Source: JBHIBC01 sp046758905 (GTDB lineage: Bacteria > Acidobacteriota > Polarisedimenticolia > Gp22-AA2). Taken from it: a stretch of 29,768 bases of DNA. Shown here piece after piece: positions 8,743 through 16,319 of this stretch. The notes below the pieces were generated by a model. The model was not told where the DNA came from. It saw only the letters and a list, made by a program, of their open reading frames with translations, and made no database searches. The position numbers and the translations under genes were made by a program. How positions within the stretch are numbered: the stretch's first letter is position 1; every line of letters begins with the position of its first letter. The stretch spans positions 1 to 29,768 of the forward strand of contig JBHIBC010000034.1 in the NCBI GenBank assembly GCA_046758905.1, given 5' to 3'.

Positions 8743-8758
8743 CCCCGGAGCGCCGGGG
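8743..8758. terminator. GC-rich hairpin between convergent genes
   Basis: CCCCGG (8743-8748), a 4-base loop AGCG, and CCGGGG (8753-8758) form a perfect 6-bp stem. It lies in the 32-base gap between the convergent stops of otsA and the aldolase gene, so it could serve both strands. There is no T tract. Confidence 0.4.
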
Positions 8759-8770
8759 CGCGAGGGCGGC

Positions 8771-9691
8771 CTACTTGCTTCCCTCGTAGATCCCCATGAT
8801 CGTCCGCAGCAGCTTGACCGCCTCGTCCTTGCTGCGCTGGAAGCTGTTGCGGCCGATGATCGACCCGTAACCGCCGCCGTCCCGGATGGCCCGTATCTGC
8901 TCCAGCAGCGCCTCGTCGGAGATCTTCCCGCCGCCGGAGAAGATGACGATCCGCCGTCCGGCGAAGGCCGACTGCACCACGTGCCGCACGCGGTCCGCCA
9001 GCGTCTCGATCGGCACCTTCTCCTTCTCGTACACCTTGCGGGCCGCGTCCTGCTCGATGTGGGACGAGGGGAGCTTGACCTTGATGATGTTGGCCCCGAG
9101 CTGCGCCGCGATCTGCGCTGCGTAGGCCACGACGTCGATCGCCGTCTCCCCCTCCTTGGACAGCTGCGAGCCGCGCGGGTAGGACCAGACCACGACCGCC
9201 AGGCCGGCCGCCTTCGCCTCGCGCGCGAGCGAGCGGAGCTGCTCGTACATCCGCCCGCAGTGGGCCGAGCCCGGGTAGACGGTGTAGCCGATCGCGGCGC
9301 AGCCGAGCCGGAGCGCGTCCGCGACGCCGCCGGTCTGGACCGAGACCGGGTCCCGCTCGTCGTGCAGGACGTCGTGGTTGTTGAGCTTGAGGATGAGCGG
9401 GATCTCCCCGGCGTGGGTGCCGGCGCCGGCCTCCAGGAAGCCCAACGGCGCCGCGTAGGCGCTGCACCCGGCCTCGAGTGCCAGCTGGAAATGGTAGTGC
9501 GGGTGGTAGGCGGGAGGGTTGGGTGCGAACGAGCGCGCCGGCCCGTGCTCGAAGCCCTGGTCGACGGGGAGGATGACCATCCTGCCGGTCCCCCCCAGGG
9601 TGCCGTGGTTCAGCATGCGCGCCAGGTTGGTCCGCACGCCCGGGTTCTCGCTCTCGTAGAACGACAGGATCTTGCGTACCGCTTCGTTCAT
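8771..9691 (-). CDS. fbaB: Class I fructose-bisphosphate aldolase (FbaB/DhnA type)
   Basis: This 306-residue barrel reversibly joins dihydroxyacetone phosphate and glyceraldehyde-3-phosphate into fructose-1,6-bisphosphate. It aligns by eye with E. coli FbaB: GTGRMVILPVDQGFEHGPARSFAPNP (about 35-59, with Asp44), VVWSYPRG near 168, and GANIIKVKLP near 199. In the last, K204 is the expected Schiff-base lysine. FSGGG (251-255) and the IIGRNSFQRS segment make the phosphate site. The ATG at 9691 has a GAGGAG site 8 bases upstream. It is the last gene of the pgi-zwf-fbp-fbaB run, 88 bases after fbp, with a hairpin in the gap. Confidence 0.93.
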   Translation of the reverse strand: MNEAVRKILSFYESENPGVRTNLARMLNHGTLGGTGRMVILPVDQGFEHGPARSFAPNPPAYHPHYHFQLALEAGCSAYAAPLGFLEAGAGTHAGEIPLILKLNNHDVLHDERDPVSVQTGGVADALRLGCAAIGYTVYPGSAHCGRMYEQLRSLAREAKAAGLAVVVWSYPRGSQLSKEGETAIDVVAYAAQIAAQLGANIIKVKLPSSHIEQDAARKVYEKEKVPIETLADRVRHVVQSAFAGRRIVIFSGGGKISDEALLEQIRAIRDGGGYGSIIGRNSFQRSKDEAVKLLRTIMGIYEGSK

Positions 9692-9746
9692 CTTCTCGTC
9701 TCCTCTTCCTCAGGCGTCCACGGCCTGGAAAAGATCGTTGGGCGAC

Positions 9747-9764
9747 CCGGCCGGCGTCGGCCGG
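9747..9764 (-). terminator. Hairpin between fbp and fbaB
   Basis: CCGGCCG (9747-9753), loop GCGT, CGGCCGG (9758-9764) make a perfect 7-bp stem in the 88-base fbp-fbaB gap. There is no U tract. It may attenuate read-through or stabilise one part of the transcript. Confidence 0.35.
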
Positions 9765-9779
9765 CGACCTCCCCCGGGA

Positions 9780-10784
9780 TCAGACCCCGCCGCCGGCGAG
9801 GAACTTCTCGTACAGGGCGACGTCCTCGGGGCTGCCGATCACCAGCTCGACCCTCTGGTGCAGCGACTCGACGCGCTGATCGAGGATGCGCTGCCGGCCG
9901 GTGCCGGCGCGCCCGCCCGCCTGCTCGACGACGTAGGCCATCGGGGCGCACTCGTAGAGGAGCCGCAGCTTGCCGCTCCGGTTGGACCGGTCGGCCGGGT
10001 AGAAGAAGATCCCCCCCTCGATCAGGGTGCGGTGGACGTCGGCCACAAGCGCCCCCACGTACCTGAGGGAGTACGGCCGCTTCGTGGACGGGTCGCGCTG
10101 GGTGAGGTAGTCGACGTAGCGGCGGACGTTCGCGCCCCAGTCGTGGCTGCGTCCGACGTTGGCGCTGAAGGTCCTGCCGCGGCGCGGGCACCGCATCATC
10201 CGGTGCGACAGCACGAAATCGTCGAGGTCGTGCTCGAAAGTGAAGCCGTTGACGCCGTTGCCGCGGGTGTAGACCAGGATGGTGCTCGGTCCGTACATGA
10301 CGTATCCCGCCACCGCCTGCCGCATCCCGCCGCCCAGCTCCTCCCCGATGGGGCCGCACGCCCCCCTCCCGGCACGCTCGTAGAAGCCGAAGATGGTCCC
10401 CACCGGGCAGTTGATGTCGGTGTTGGAGGAGCCGTCGAGCGGGTCGACGCAGAGGATGTACCTGGCGTCGGGGCCGGAGGACATCGGCCGGATCTCCTCG
10501 ATCTCCTCCGACACGATCCCGGCGACCTCGCCGGTCTTGCCGAAGACCTCGAGGACGATGTCGTTGGCCACCACGTCGAGCTTCTTCTGCTCTTCGCCCG
10601 AGGGGTTGGTCTCGTCGGACAGCCCCAGCAGACCAACCAGCGCGGCCCGCCGCATCTCGTGCGCGATCGTCTTGCCGGCGCGCGCCATGTCCGACAGGAC
10701 GGCGGAGGTGGCGGGGTCCGGCCGGGGACGGCCCTCCACCTCCCTCTGGAGGAATCGACTCAGGGTCATCGCTTCGTGGACCAC
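9780..10784 (-). CDS. fbp: Class I fructose-1,6-bisphosphatase
   Basis: This enzyme hydrolyses fructose-1,6-bisphosphate to fructose-6-phosphate, the committed gluconeogenic step. About 334 residues, usual for the family. The metal-binding acids are present: VSEEIEE (about 91-97) and DPLDGSSN (about 114-121). Further family motifs include GYVMYGPSTILVYT, RYVGALVADVHRTLIEGG and GKLRLLYECAPMAYVVEQAGG. Two starts are possible. GTG at 10784 follows a strong AAGGAGGT site by 6 bases and is chosen. ATG at 10826 overlaps the zwf stop (ATGA) and has GGAGG 8 bases upstream; it would add 14 residues not expected in the family. Cotranscribed after zwf. Confidence 0.93.
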   Translation of the reverse strand: MVHEAMTLSRFLQREVEGRPRPDPATSAVLSDMARAGKTIAHEMRRAALVGLLGLSDETNPSGEEQKKLDVVANDIVLEVFGKTGEVAGIVSEEIEEIRPMSSGPDARYILCVDPLDGSSNTDINCPVGTIFGFYERAGRGACGPIGEELGGGMRQAVAGYVMYGPSTILVYTRGNGVNGFTFEHDLDDFVLSHRMMRCPRRGRTFSANVGRSHDWGANVRRYVDYLTQRDPSTKRPYSLRYVGALVADVHRTLIEGGIFFYPADRSNRSGKLRLLYECAPMAYVVEQAGGRAGTGRQRILDQRVESLHQRVELVIGSPEDVALYEKFLAGGGV

Positions 10785-10790
10785 CGGTGC

Positions 10791-10798
10791 ACCTCCTT
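10791..10798 (-). promoter_or_regulatory. Strong ribosome binding site deciding the fbp start
   Basis: The reverse strand reads AAGGAGGT, six bases before the GTG at 10784. It lies inside the longer reading frame that begins at 10826, arguing that the shorter protein is the main product. Confidence 0.6.
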
Positions 10799-10822
10799 CC
10801 CGCCTGCGGGGCGGCGGGTCGT

Positions 10823-12358
10823 TCATTCAGGGTTCCTCCACGCCCTGCCGTCACGGGCGAGAAGCTCGTCCGCCCCGGTCGGCCCCCAGGAGCCGGCCGC
10901 GTAGTCGGGAAAGCCGCGCGGGCGGAGCGCCCCCCACACGTCGAGAATGGGGGTCAGCACGCTCCACGCCGCCTCCACGTTGTCGGCCCGCTGGAACAGG
11001 GTCGCGTCCCCGTTCATGCAGTCGTAGAGGAGCGTCTCGTAACCGGTCGTGGGCTTCGCGTCGAAGTAGTCGGCGTAACAGAAGTCCATGTCGACCGCTC
11101 CGATCCGCAACGCAGGCCCCGGTATCTTCGCCCCGAAGCTCAGCGAGATCTGCTCGTCGGGCTGGATCCTCAGGATCAGCCGGTTCGGGGTCACGCGGTC
11201 GATGGGCGTCTCGCGGAACAGGGCGAACGGGACCCTGCGGAACTGGATCACGATCTCGCTGATCCGCCTCGCCAGCCTCTTCCCGGTGCGCAGGTAGAAG
11301 GGGACGTCGGCCCACCGCCAGTTGTCGATCATCAGCTTGAGCGCCGCGAACGTCTCGGTGGGGGACTCGGGGGCGACCTTCGGCTCGGAGCGGTACGCCG
11401 GCACCTGCGTCCCTCCGTCCAGCGTCCCCTCGTCGTACTGGCCCCGGACGGCCCTCGTCAGGACCTCGTCTGGAGGGATCGGCTGGATGGCGTTCAGGAT
11501 CTTCCGTTTCTCGTCGCGCACCGCGTTCGCGTCGAAGGAGATCGGCGGCTCCATCGCCGTCAGAGCCAGGAGCTGGAACAGGTGGCTGGGCACCATGTCG
11601 CGCAGGGCGCCCGCCTGGTCGTAATACCCGCCGCGCCCCTCCACGCCCAGCGTCTCGGCCACCGTGATCTGGACGTGGTCCACGTAGCGCCGGTTCCAGA
11701 TCGGCTCGAAGATGCCGTTGGAGAACCGGAACACCAGGATGTTCTGCACCGTCTCCTTCCCGAGGTAGTGGTCGATGCGATAGATCTGGCACTCGTCCAG
11801 GACCTCCTGGACCTCGCGGTTGAGAGCGCGCGCCGACTGCAGGTCGCGCCCGAACGGCTTCTCGATGACCATCCGGCGCCAGCGGCCCCGCTCTTCCCGG
11901 GCCAGGCCGGCCTCGCCCAGCCGGCGCAGGATGCCGGAGAAGAACCCCGGCGGGCAGGCGAGGTAGAAGATGACGTTGCCCCCGGTGCCGTGGTCGCGCT
12001 CCACCTGCTCCAGGACGCCCCGCAGGCGCGCGTAGGCGGCCGGGTCGTCGAACTGCCCCCGGACGAAGTAGATCCTCCCGAGGAGGTTCTCCCAGACCGG
12101 CCGAGCGAGGTCGGCCGGCAGGTGCTCGCGCAGCTCGGAGCCGATCAGCTCGCGGAACGCCTCGTGGGTGTACTCCCGCCTGGCGAACCCGATCAGGGCG
12201 AAGTTCCCGGAGAGGAGGTGGCCCGCCTCCAGGTTGTACAGCGCCGGGAGGAGCTTGCGCTTGGTCAGATCCCCGCCCGCGCCCAGGATGACCATCGCGC
12301 AGGGTCCCGCCGCCTTCGCCCGAGAGGCGCCGGCTCCCCGCCGGCCGCTCGCCCTCAT
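10823..12358 (-). CDS. zwf: Glucose-6-phosphate 1-dehydrogenase
   Basis: This 511-residue enzyme oxidises glucose-6-phosphate to 6-phosphogluconolactone with NADP+ or NAD+, opening the oxidative pentose phosphate pathway. The coenzyme fold carries GAGGDLTKRKL (26-36), with Gly in place of the usual Ser of GASGDL. EKPFG is at 166-170, and the active-site signature RIDHYLGKE at 194-202 includes the catalytic histidine. FEPIWNRRYVDHVQI, GGYYDQAGALRDMVPSHLFQ and PFYLRTGKRL follow in the expected order. ATG at 12358 overlaps the pgi stop by 4 bases (ATGA), showing translational coupling. The frame stays open far upstream, antisense-like to nothing real, because of GC content; that extension overlaps pgi and is rejected. 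Confidence 0.95.
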   Translation of the reverse strand: MRASGRRGAGASRAKAAGPCAMVILGAGGDLTKRKLLPALYNLEAGHLLSGNFALIGFARREYTHEAFRELIGSELREHLPADLARPVWENLLGRIYFVRGQFDDPAAYARLRGVLEQVERDHGTGGNVIFYLACPPGFFSGILRRLGEAGLAREERGRWRRMVIEKPFGRDLQSARALNREVQEVLDECQIYRIDHYLGKETVQNILVFRFSNGIFEPIWNRRYVDHVQITVAETLGVEGRGGYYDQAGALRDMVPSHLFQLLALTAMEPPISFDANAVRDEKRKILNAIQPIPPDEVLTRAVRGQYDEGTLDGGTQVPAYRSEPKVAPESPTETFAALKLMIDNWRWADVPFYLRTGKRLARRISEIVIQFRRVPFALFRETPIDRVTPNRLILRIQPDEQISLSFGAKIPGPALRIGAVDMDFCYADYFDAKPTTGYETLLYDCMNGDATLFQRADNVEAAWSVLTPILDVWGALRPRGFPDYAAGSWGPTGADELLARDGRAWRNPE

Positions 12359-14106
12359 CGATGCGCCCGTCCTCCCCGCGGCCCGAGGCGGGCGGCCGCC
12401 GCCGCTCCTCGGTCGGCCAGCGCCCGCCCCACCAGCTCGCGCAGCCGTCCCAGCCCGTGGGCCGCATCCGGCCCCAGGTGCACCCGCAGCGCCCGCCGGC
12501 GACGCTCGGCCAGCACCCGGAAGTCCCCCAGCGCCTGCGCCGCCTTGACGATCCCGAACGTGTACCTCCTCCCCGGGACGGGCCGGTCGGCGGCGGCGCA
12601 GGTCACCTGCAGGAAGACGCCGGTGTCCGGTCCGCCCTTGTAGGCCTGACCGGTCGAGTGCAGGAAGCGCGGCCCGTACCCCAGGCAGGTCGCCACCCGA
12701 CGCGCGTCCCGCACCGCGTGACGGATCGCCTGCAGGTGGGCGTCGTGCTCCCCGCTCATCTCGACGTAGGCGAGCAGCGCGAAGTAGTCTCCGGCCGACA
12801 GGCGGCCCAGGTGCGCCCGAAGAAGACCCTCCACGCCCGCCTCCCGGCCCGCCGCCCCCCCGAGAGCGCCGGCGTTGCGATCGTCCGCGAACAGCCGGAT
12901 CGCCCCGTCCTCCGCGAGCGGGGATTCGGGCGGGAAGCTTCCGCTCTCCTCGTACCTCGACGTGAGCGCCCGAGTCGCGACCTTGCTCGCCTCGACGTCC
13001 GGCTGGTCGAACGGGTTGATCCCCAGGATCGATCCGGCGACGGCGGTGGCGATCTGCCAGCGGAAGAACTCCCGCCCGAGATCGTCGGGCCCGGCGACCG
13101 AGATGCGCATCACCGGGTGGCCCGCCTCCTCGAGCCGCGCCACCGCCCCGTCCTGCCGGGCGTCGGGGGCCGAGGCGAGCCTCAGGTAGACCAGCAGCCG
13201 GTCCTCGCCGTACGCCTCCGGCGGCCCCGGCTCCTCCCGGTCCACCGGGATCAGGGCGGTGCCGCGCTTGCCGGTCGACTCGGCGAGGAGCTGCTCCAGC
13301 CAGGCGCCGAGGGCGGCGATCCGGGGCGAGGCGATCAGGGTGACCTTGTCGCGGCCGGCCCGGCCGTGGGTGGCGAGGACAGCCCCGAGCACGACTCCGG
13401 GGTTGTCGTCCGCGGGGACCGAGGCTGCGCAGGCCCGCGCCATGCCGCGCGCCCCCTCCAGGAGCCTCCCGACGTCGAGCCCCATGATCGCCGCCGGCAC
13501 CATGCCGAAATCCGACAGCGCCGAGTAGCGGCCACCGATGCTCGGGACGCCGTGAAAGACCCGTCGGAAGCGGTCCTCCTCGGCGACCCGCTGGAGGCTC
13601 GATCCGGGGTCGGTGATGGCGATGAACCGCTCGCCCGCTCCGGCGCGGCCGACGGCATCGCTCACCCGCTCGAAGAAGTACCGCCTCAAGATGTCCGGCT
13701 CCAGCGTGCTGCCCGACTTGCTCGAGACGATGAACAGCGCCCGGGCGAGGTCGATGCGGCGCTCGAAGGACCCGATCTGGGCCGGGTCGGTGGAGTCGAG
13801 GACGTGGAGCGCCGGAAAGCCCGGGACCGGGCCGAACGTCCTGCTCAGGACCTCCGGGCAGAGGCTGGATCCGCCCATCCCCAGGAGCAGGGCGTGGGTG
13901 AACCCCTCCCGGCGGACCTCCTCGGCCACGCCGCGCAGGCGATCGAGATCGGCGAGCTGCTCCTCCACGATCCCGAGCCACCCCAGCCAGGAGGCCTCGT
14001 CCTCCCCGGTCCACAGCGACGCGTCGCGTTCCCAGAGCCGGCGCGCTTTGTCGCCGGCGCGCCAGTCCGCCAGCGCCGCCCGCACCGCTTCATCGACAGC
14101 CTTCAT
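12355..14106 (-). CDS. pgi: Glucose-6-phosphate isomerase, transaldolase-fusion type
   Basis: This 583-residue enzyme interconverts fructose-6-phosphate and glucose-6-phosphate. SIS-domain motifs are clear: GMGGSS (76-81), the phosphate loop SSKSGSTLE (128-136), GGRYSALSDFG, ESTGKRGTALIP and NPFDQPDVEASK. The C-terminal FLHSTGQAYKGGP carries the expected active-site His and Lys. The C-terminal half (YGPRFLHSTGQ, GVFLQVT, FGIVKAAQALGDF) resembles the isomerase half of bifunctional transaldolase/PGI proteins rather than E. coli Pgi; no transaldolase is attached here. ATG at 14106 has GGAGG 8 bases upstream. Its stop overlaps the zwf start. It is first of the four sugar-phosphate genes, 88 bases after the bactofilin-like gene. 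Confidence 0.92.
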   Translation of the reverse strand: MKAVDEAVRAALADWRAGDKARRLWERDASLWTGEDEASWLGWLGIVEEQLADLDRLRGVAEEVRREGFTHALLLGMGGSSLCPEVLSRTFGPVPGFPALHVLDSTDPAQIGSFERRIDLARALFIVSSKSGSTLEPDILRRYFFERVSDAVGRAGAGERFIAITDPGSSLQRVAEEDRFRRVFHGVPSIGGRYSALSDFGMVPAAIMGLDVGRLLEGARGMARACAASVPADDNPGVVLGAVLATHGRAGRDKVTLIASPRIAALGAWLEQLLAESTGKRGTALIPVDREEPGPPEAYGEDRLLVYLRLASAPDARQDGAVARLEEAGHPVMRISVAGPDDLGREFFRWQIATAVAGSILGINPFDQPDVEASKVATRALTSRYEESGSFPPESPLAEDGAIRLFADDRNAGALGGAAGREAGVEGLLRAHLGRLSAGDYFALLAYVEMSGEHDAHLQAIRHAVRDARRVATCLGYGPRFLHSTGQAYKGGPDTGVFLQVTCAAADRPVPGRRYTFGIVKAAQALGDFRVLAERRRRALRVHLGPDAAHGLGRLRELVGRALADRGAAAAARLGPRGGRAHR

Positions 14107-14194
14107 CCGAATCGCCTCCTCGGCATCCTCTCGATGAGGGCCGCGCCGGGCGGGTGAGGGCCCGCGCCGCAGCTGGCCGTGTGGCGCAAGTGTA

Positions 14195-15391
14195 TCAGAG
14201 CGCGGGGGGCGGCGGGCTCCCCGCGGAGGAGCGCGCCTGGCGGATCTCATAGACGGCGAGGACCAGAGCCCCGAGGCCGACGAAGGTGGCGGCGAACTCG
14301 ACGATCGTCCCGAGGACGGGAATGGCGAAGACCACGTACAGGACCGGGACCCCGACCACCAGGGCCAGGTAGAGGGAGGCCCCGGCCCGGCCCGCCCGCT
14401 CGAGGATCGACCTCCCCAGCCAGATGGCCACGTACAGGTGGACCAGGAGGGCCACGATCACGAAGATCAGCAGGGCGAGGATGGCGAGCGGAATGGTGAC
14501 GATCAGCACGCAGGCGATCAGGGAGGCGACCGGCACGACGATGAGCGTGATGAACCCGATGCCCGCGCTGCGCAGGCCGTCCTTGCGCACCATCGAGATG
14601 GTCCTCTCGGTCAGCGCGGGGGTCAGGGCCGTGAGGGCGAGCCCGATGACCAGCAGCGTCAACATGCAGAACAACCAGCCCACAACGACCCCGGTCGAGA
14701 CGGCGCGCTTCCTCTCCGCCGGCAGGTAGACGATGTCTCCCCCGACGCGCCCGATCGTCTCCCGGTCGAGCCGGTTCCTCGACTTGTAGTCCAGGTCGCC
14801 GGCGATCCGCGCCTGCGGATCGATGGTCACGATGTCGGCCTCGATCTCGGCGCTCTCGCCCACGCTGCCCTCGAGGACGACCTCGCCCCCGGTCGCGTCG
14901 ACGCTGCCGTCGACGGTGCCGCCGATCTCGATCCGTCGGCCTCCGGCCTCCAGATCGCCGGTGATGTGCGCCTCCGGGCCGATTCGAACCGTCTCGCAGC
15001 CGGCGATCAGATCGCCCTCGATGAGCCCGTTCACCCGCAGCGAGCGGCACCCGACCCGGACCCCGTTCCGGATCGTCCCGTCCAGCACCACCGACTCCGC
15101 CCCGGCCCACACATCGCCGGTCACGACGCCGGTCACCTCGAGCCTCTGGCAGCCGACGACCAGGTCCCCGTCGAGCGTCCCGCGGATCTTCACGACGGCC
15201 GAAAAGAGGTAGAGATCGCCCTCGTGAGTCTCCCCCTCCTCGATGACGTAGAGGGCGCCGCTCGACGATCCTCCGCCGGCCGAGGCCGGCGGTGCCGCGG
15301 CGGCGGCCGCCTCCAGGAGGAGGATCGACGAGGCGAGGGCCGCCGCCCGGACCCGGGCGACCCGCCCGAGGATGCCGCGGTGCTGGCTCAT
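14195..15391 (-). CDS. Exported bactofilin-like beta-helix protein with membrane domain
   Basis: This protein has 398 residues. A hydrophobic signal or anchor (about 11-34) is followed by a Gly/Ser linker. Then come about seven rungs of a 17-18-residue repeat (about 58-200) of the form GDLxxGCxxLxVxGxVx, typical of the bactofilin/polymer-forming (DUF583) right-handed beta-helix. Cys81, Cys115 and Cys132 sit at the same rung position. Residues 232-385 hold about four or five membrane helices. Ordinary bactofilins are cytoplasmic; here the helix would lie outside the membrane, perhaps as an envelope scaffold (inference). ATG at 15391 is preceded by GGAGG 8 bases upstream. It lies between the signalling operon and pgi on the same strand, with its own promoter candidate. 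Confidence 0.75.
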   Translation of the reverse strand: MSQHRGILGRVARVRAAALASSILLLEAAAAAAPPASAGGGSSSGALYVIEEGETHEGDLYLFSAVVKIRGTLDGDLVVGCQRLEVTGVVTGDVWAGAESVVLDGTIRNGVRVGCRSLRVNGLIEGDLIAGCETVRIGPEAHITGDLEAGGRRIEIGGTVDGSVDATGGEVVLEGSVGESAEIEADIVTIDPQARIAGDLDYKSRNRLDRETIGRVGGDIVYLPAERKRAVSTGVVVGWLFCMLTLLVIGLALTALTPALTERTISMVRKDGLRSAGIGFITLIVVPVASLIACVLIVTIPLAILALLIFVIVALLVHLYVAIWLGRSILERAGRAGASLYLALVVGVPVLYVVFAIPVLGTIVEFAATFVGLGALVLAVYEIRQARSSAGSPPPPAL

Positions 15392-15411
15392 GAGGGCAGC
15401 CTCCTCGGCCC

Positions 15412-15440
15412 CACATACCGCCACGGCGGCGGGCGATCAA
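15412..15440 (-). promoter_or_regulatory. Candidate promoter of the bactofilin-like gene
   Basis: On the reverse strand TTGATC (15440-15435; 4 of 6) is 17 bases from TATGTG (15417-15412; 3 of 6). Start of transcription would be near 15405, leaving a short leader with the GGAGG site. Spacing is ideal but the boxes are weak. Confidence 0.3.
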
Positions 15441-15499
15441 GGACTTCTGGGCGGGCGGCAGGATTCGCCGGGCGAGCGGTCGCCGGCGCGGGATGAGCG

Positions 15500-15527
15500 G
15501 CCCGCCCCCGCTCCCCGGCCGGCGGGC
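15500..15527 (-). terminator. Hairpin after the response regulator gene
   Basis: GCCCGCC (15500-15506) pairs with GGCGGGC (15521-15527) across a 14-base loop, beginning 6 bases past the regulator's stop on the reverse strand. It has no T tract. It may end the PP2C-kinase-regulator transcript. Confidence 0.3.
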
Positions 15528-15533
15528 GCCGAC

Positions 15534-16319
15534 TCACCAGGGGATGATCTCCCGCAGCAGCCTGGCCCGGCGGCGGGAGAGCGGGAGGACGCTCCTGTCC
15601 GCGTCCCGCATCACGATCAGATGCCCGCCGCCCCGCTGCTGCCGGATCTCGCCGACGTGGGAGAGGTTGATCAGGAACCGCCGGTGGGCGCGGAAGAAGC
15701 CCGGCGCGAGCCGCGCCTCCAGGTCGCCGAGGGTCTGGTCCACCAGGAGCCGCGCCGTCGCGGTCCTCGCGAAGACCACCGTCTCCTCCGCCTCGATCCA
15801 GAGGATCTCCGCCGGCTCGATCAGGACGACGTGCGCGCCGCGACGCGCCGGGATCCGGAGCGGCGGCCCCGGTCCGGCCCGGGCGGCGTCCTCCGGCCGC
15901 GGCAGCCCGGCGCGGATCTCCTCCAGTAGCCTGACGATCTTCCCCCCCGCCGGGGCGGCGCCCTCGAGGGCCTCGCGCGCCTTCGCGATCGCCGCCGCGA
16001 ACCGCTCCCGCCCGAACGGCTTCAACAGGTAATCGAGGGAGTTCACCTCGAACGCGGGCACCGCGTACCGGTCGTAGGCGGTCGTGAAGATGACCCGCGG
16101 CCGGTGCCGGGCACGCCGCAGCACCTCGAAGCCGTCCCCCTCGGGGATCCTCACGTCCAGGAAGCACAGGTCCGGTCGCTGCCGATCGATCAGCTCCACG
16201 GCGGACACCGCGTCGGCCGCCTCGCCGACCAGGACGCAGTCGGGGTGCCGCGCCAGCAGCCGCTTGAGCCGGTCGCGCGCCGGCCTCTCGTCGTCGACGA
16301 TCACCACCCGCATGATCAT
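15534..16319 (-). CDS. LytTR-family response regulator
   Basis: This 261-residue cytoplasmic regulator has a receiver domain (1-120) and a C-terminal LytTR DNA-binding domain (about 150-261). Receiver residues are complete: Asp9/Asp10 (VDDE), phosphoacceptor Asp55 (CFLDVRIPEGDGF), the Thr/Ala switch in IFTTAYD, and Lys100 in LLKPF. The LytTR part shows IPARRGAHVVLIEPAEILWIEAEE, then LGDLEARLAPGFFRAHRRFLINLSHV, typical of AlgR/AgrA/LytR proteins. ATG at 16319 overlaps the kinase stop (ATGA); a second ATG follows two codons later. It is evidently the partner of the kinase. Target promoters are unknown; the downstream bactofilin-like gene is the nearest candidate (inference). Confidence 0.93.
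   Translation of the reverse strand: MIMRVVIVDDERPARDRLKRLLARHPDCVLVGEAADAVSAVELIDRQRPDLCFLDVRIPEGDGFEVLRRARHRPRVIFTTAYDRYAVPAFEVNSLDYLLKPFGRERFAAAIAKAREALEGAAPAGGKIVRLLEEIRAGLPRPEDAARAGPGPPLRIPARRGAHVVLIEPAEILWIEAEETVVFARTATARLLVDQTLGDLEARLAPGFFRAHRRFLINLSHVGEIRQQRGGGHLIVMRDADRSVLPLSRRRARLLREIIPW

Noticed and set aside
10823..14014. A 1063-codon open frame on the reverse strand containing zwf
   Set aside because: The first half overlaps pgi in another frame and has Arg/Pro/Gly-rich shadow composition; only the part from 12358 is G6PD.
14107..14194. Promoter search upstream of pgi
   Set aside because: Only a TACACT-like box near the bactofilin stop was found, without a -35 match; pgi may be transcribed from further upstream.
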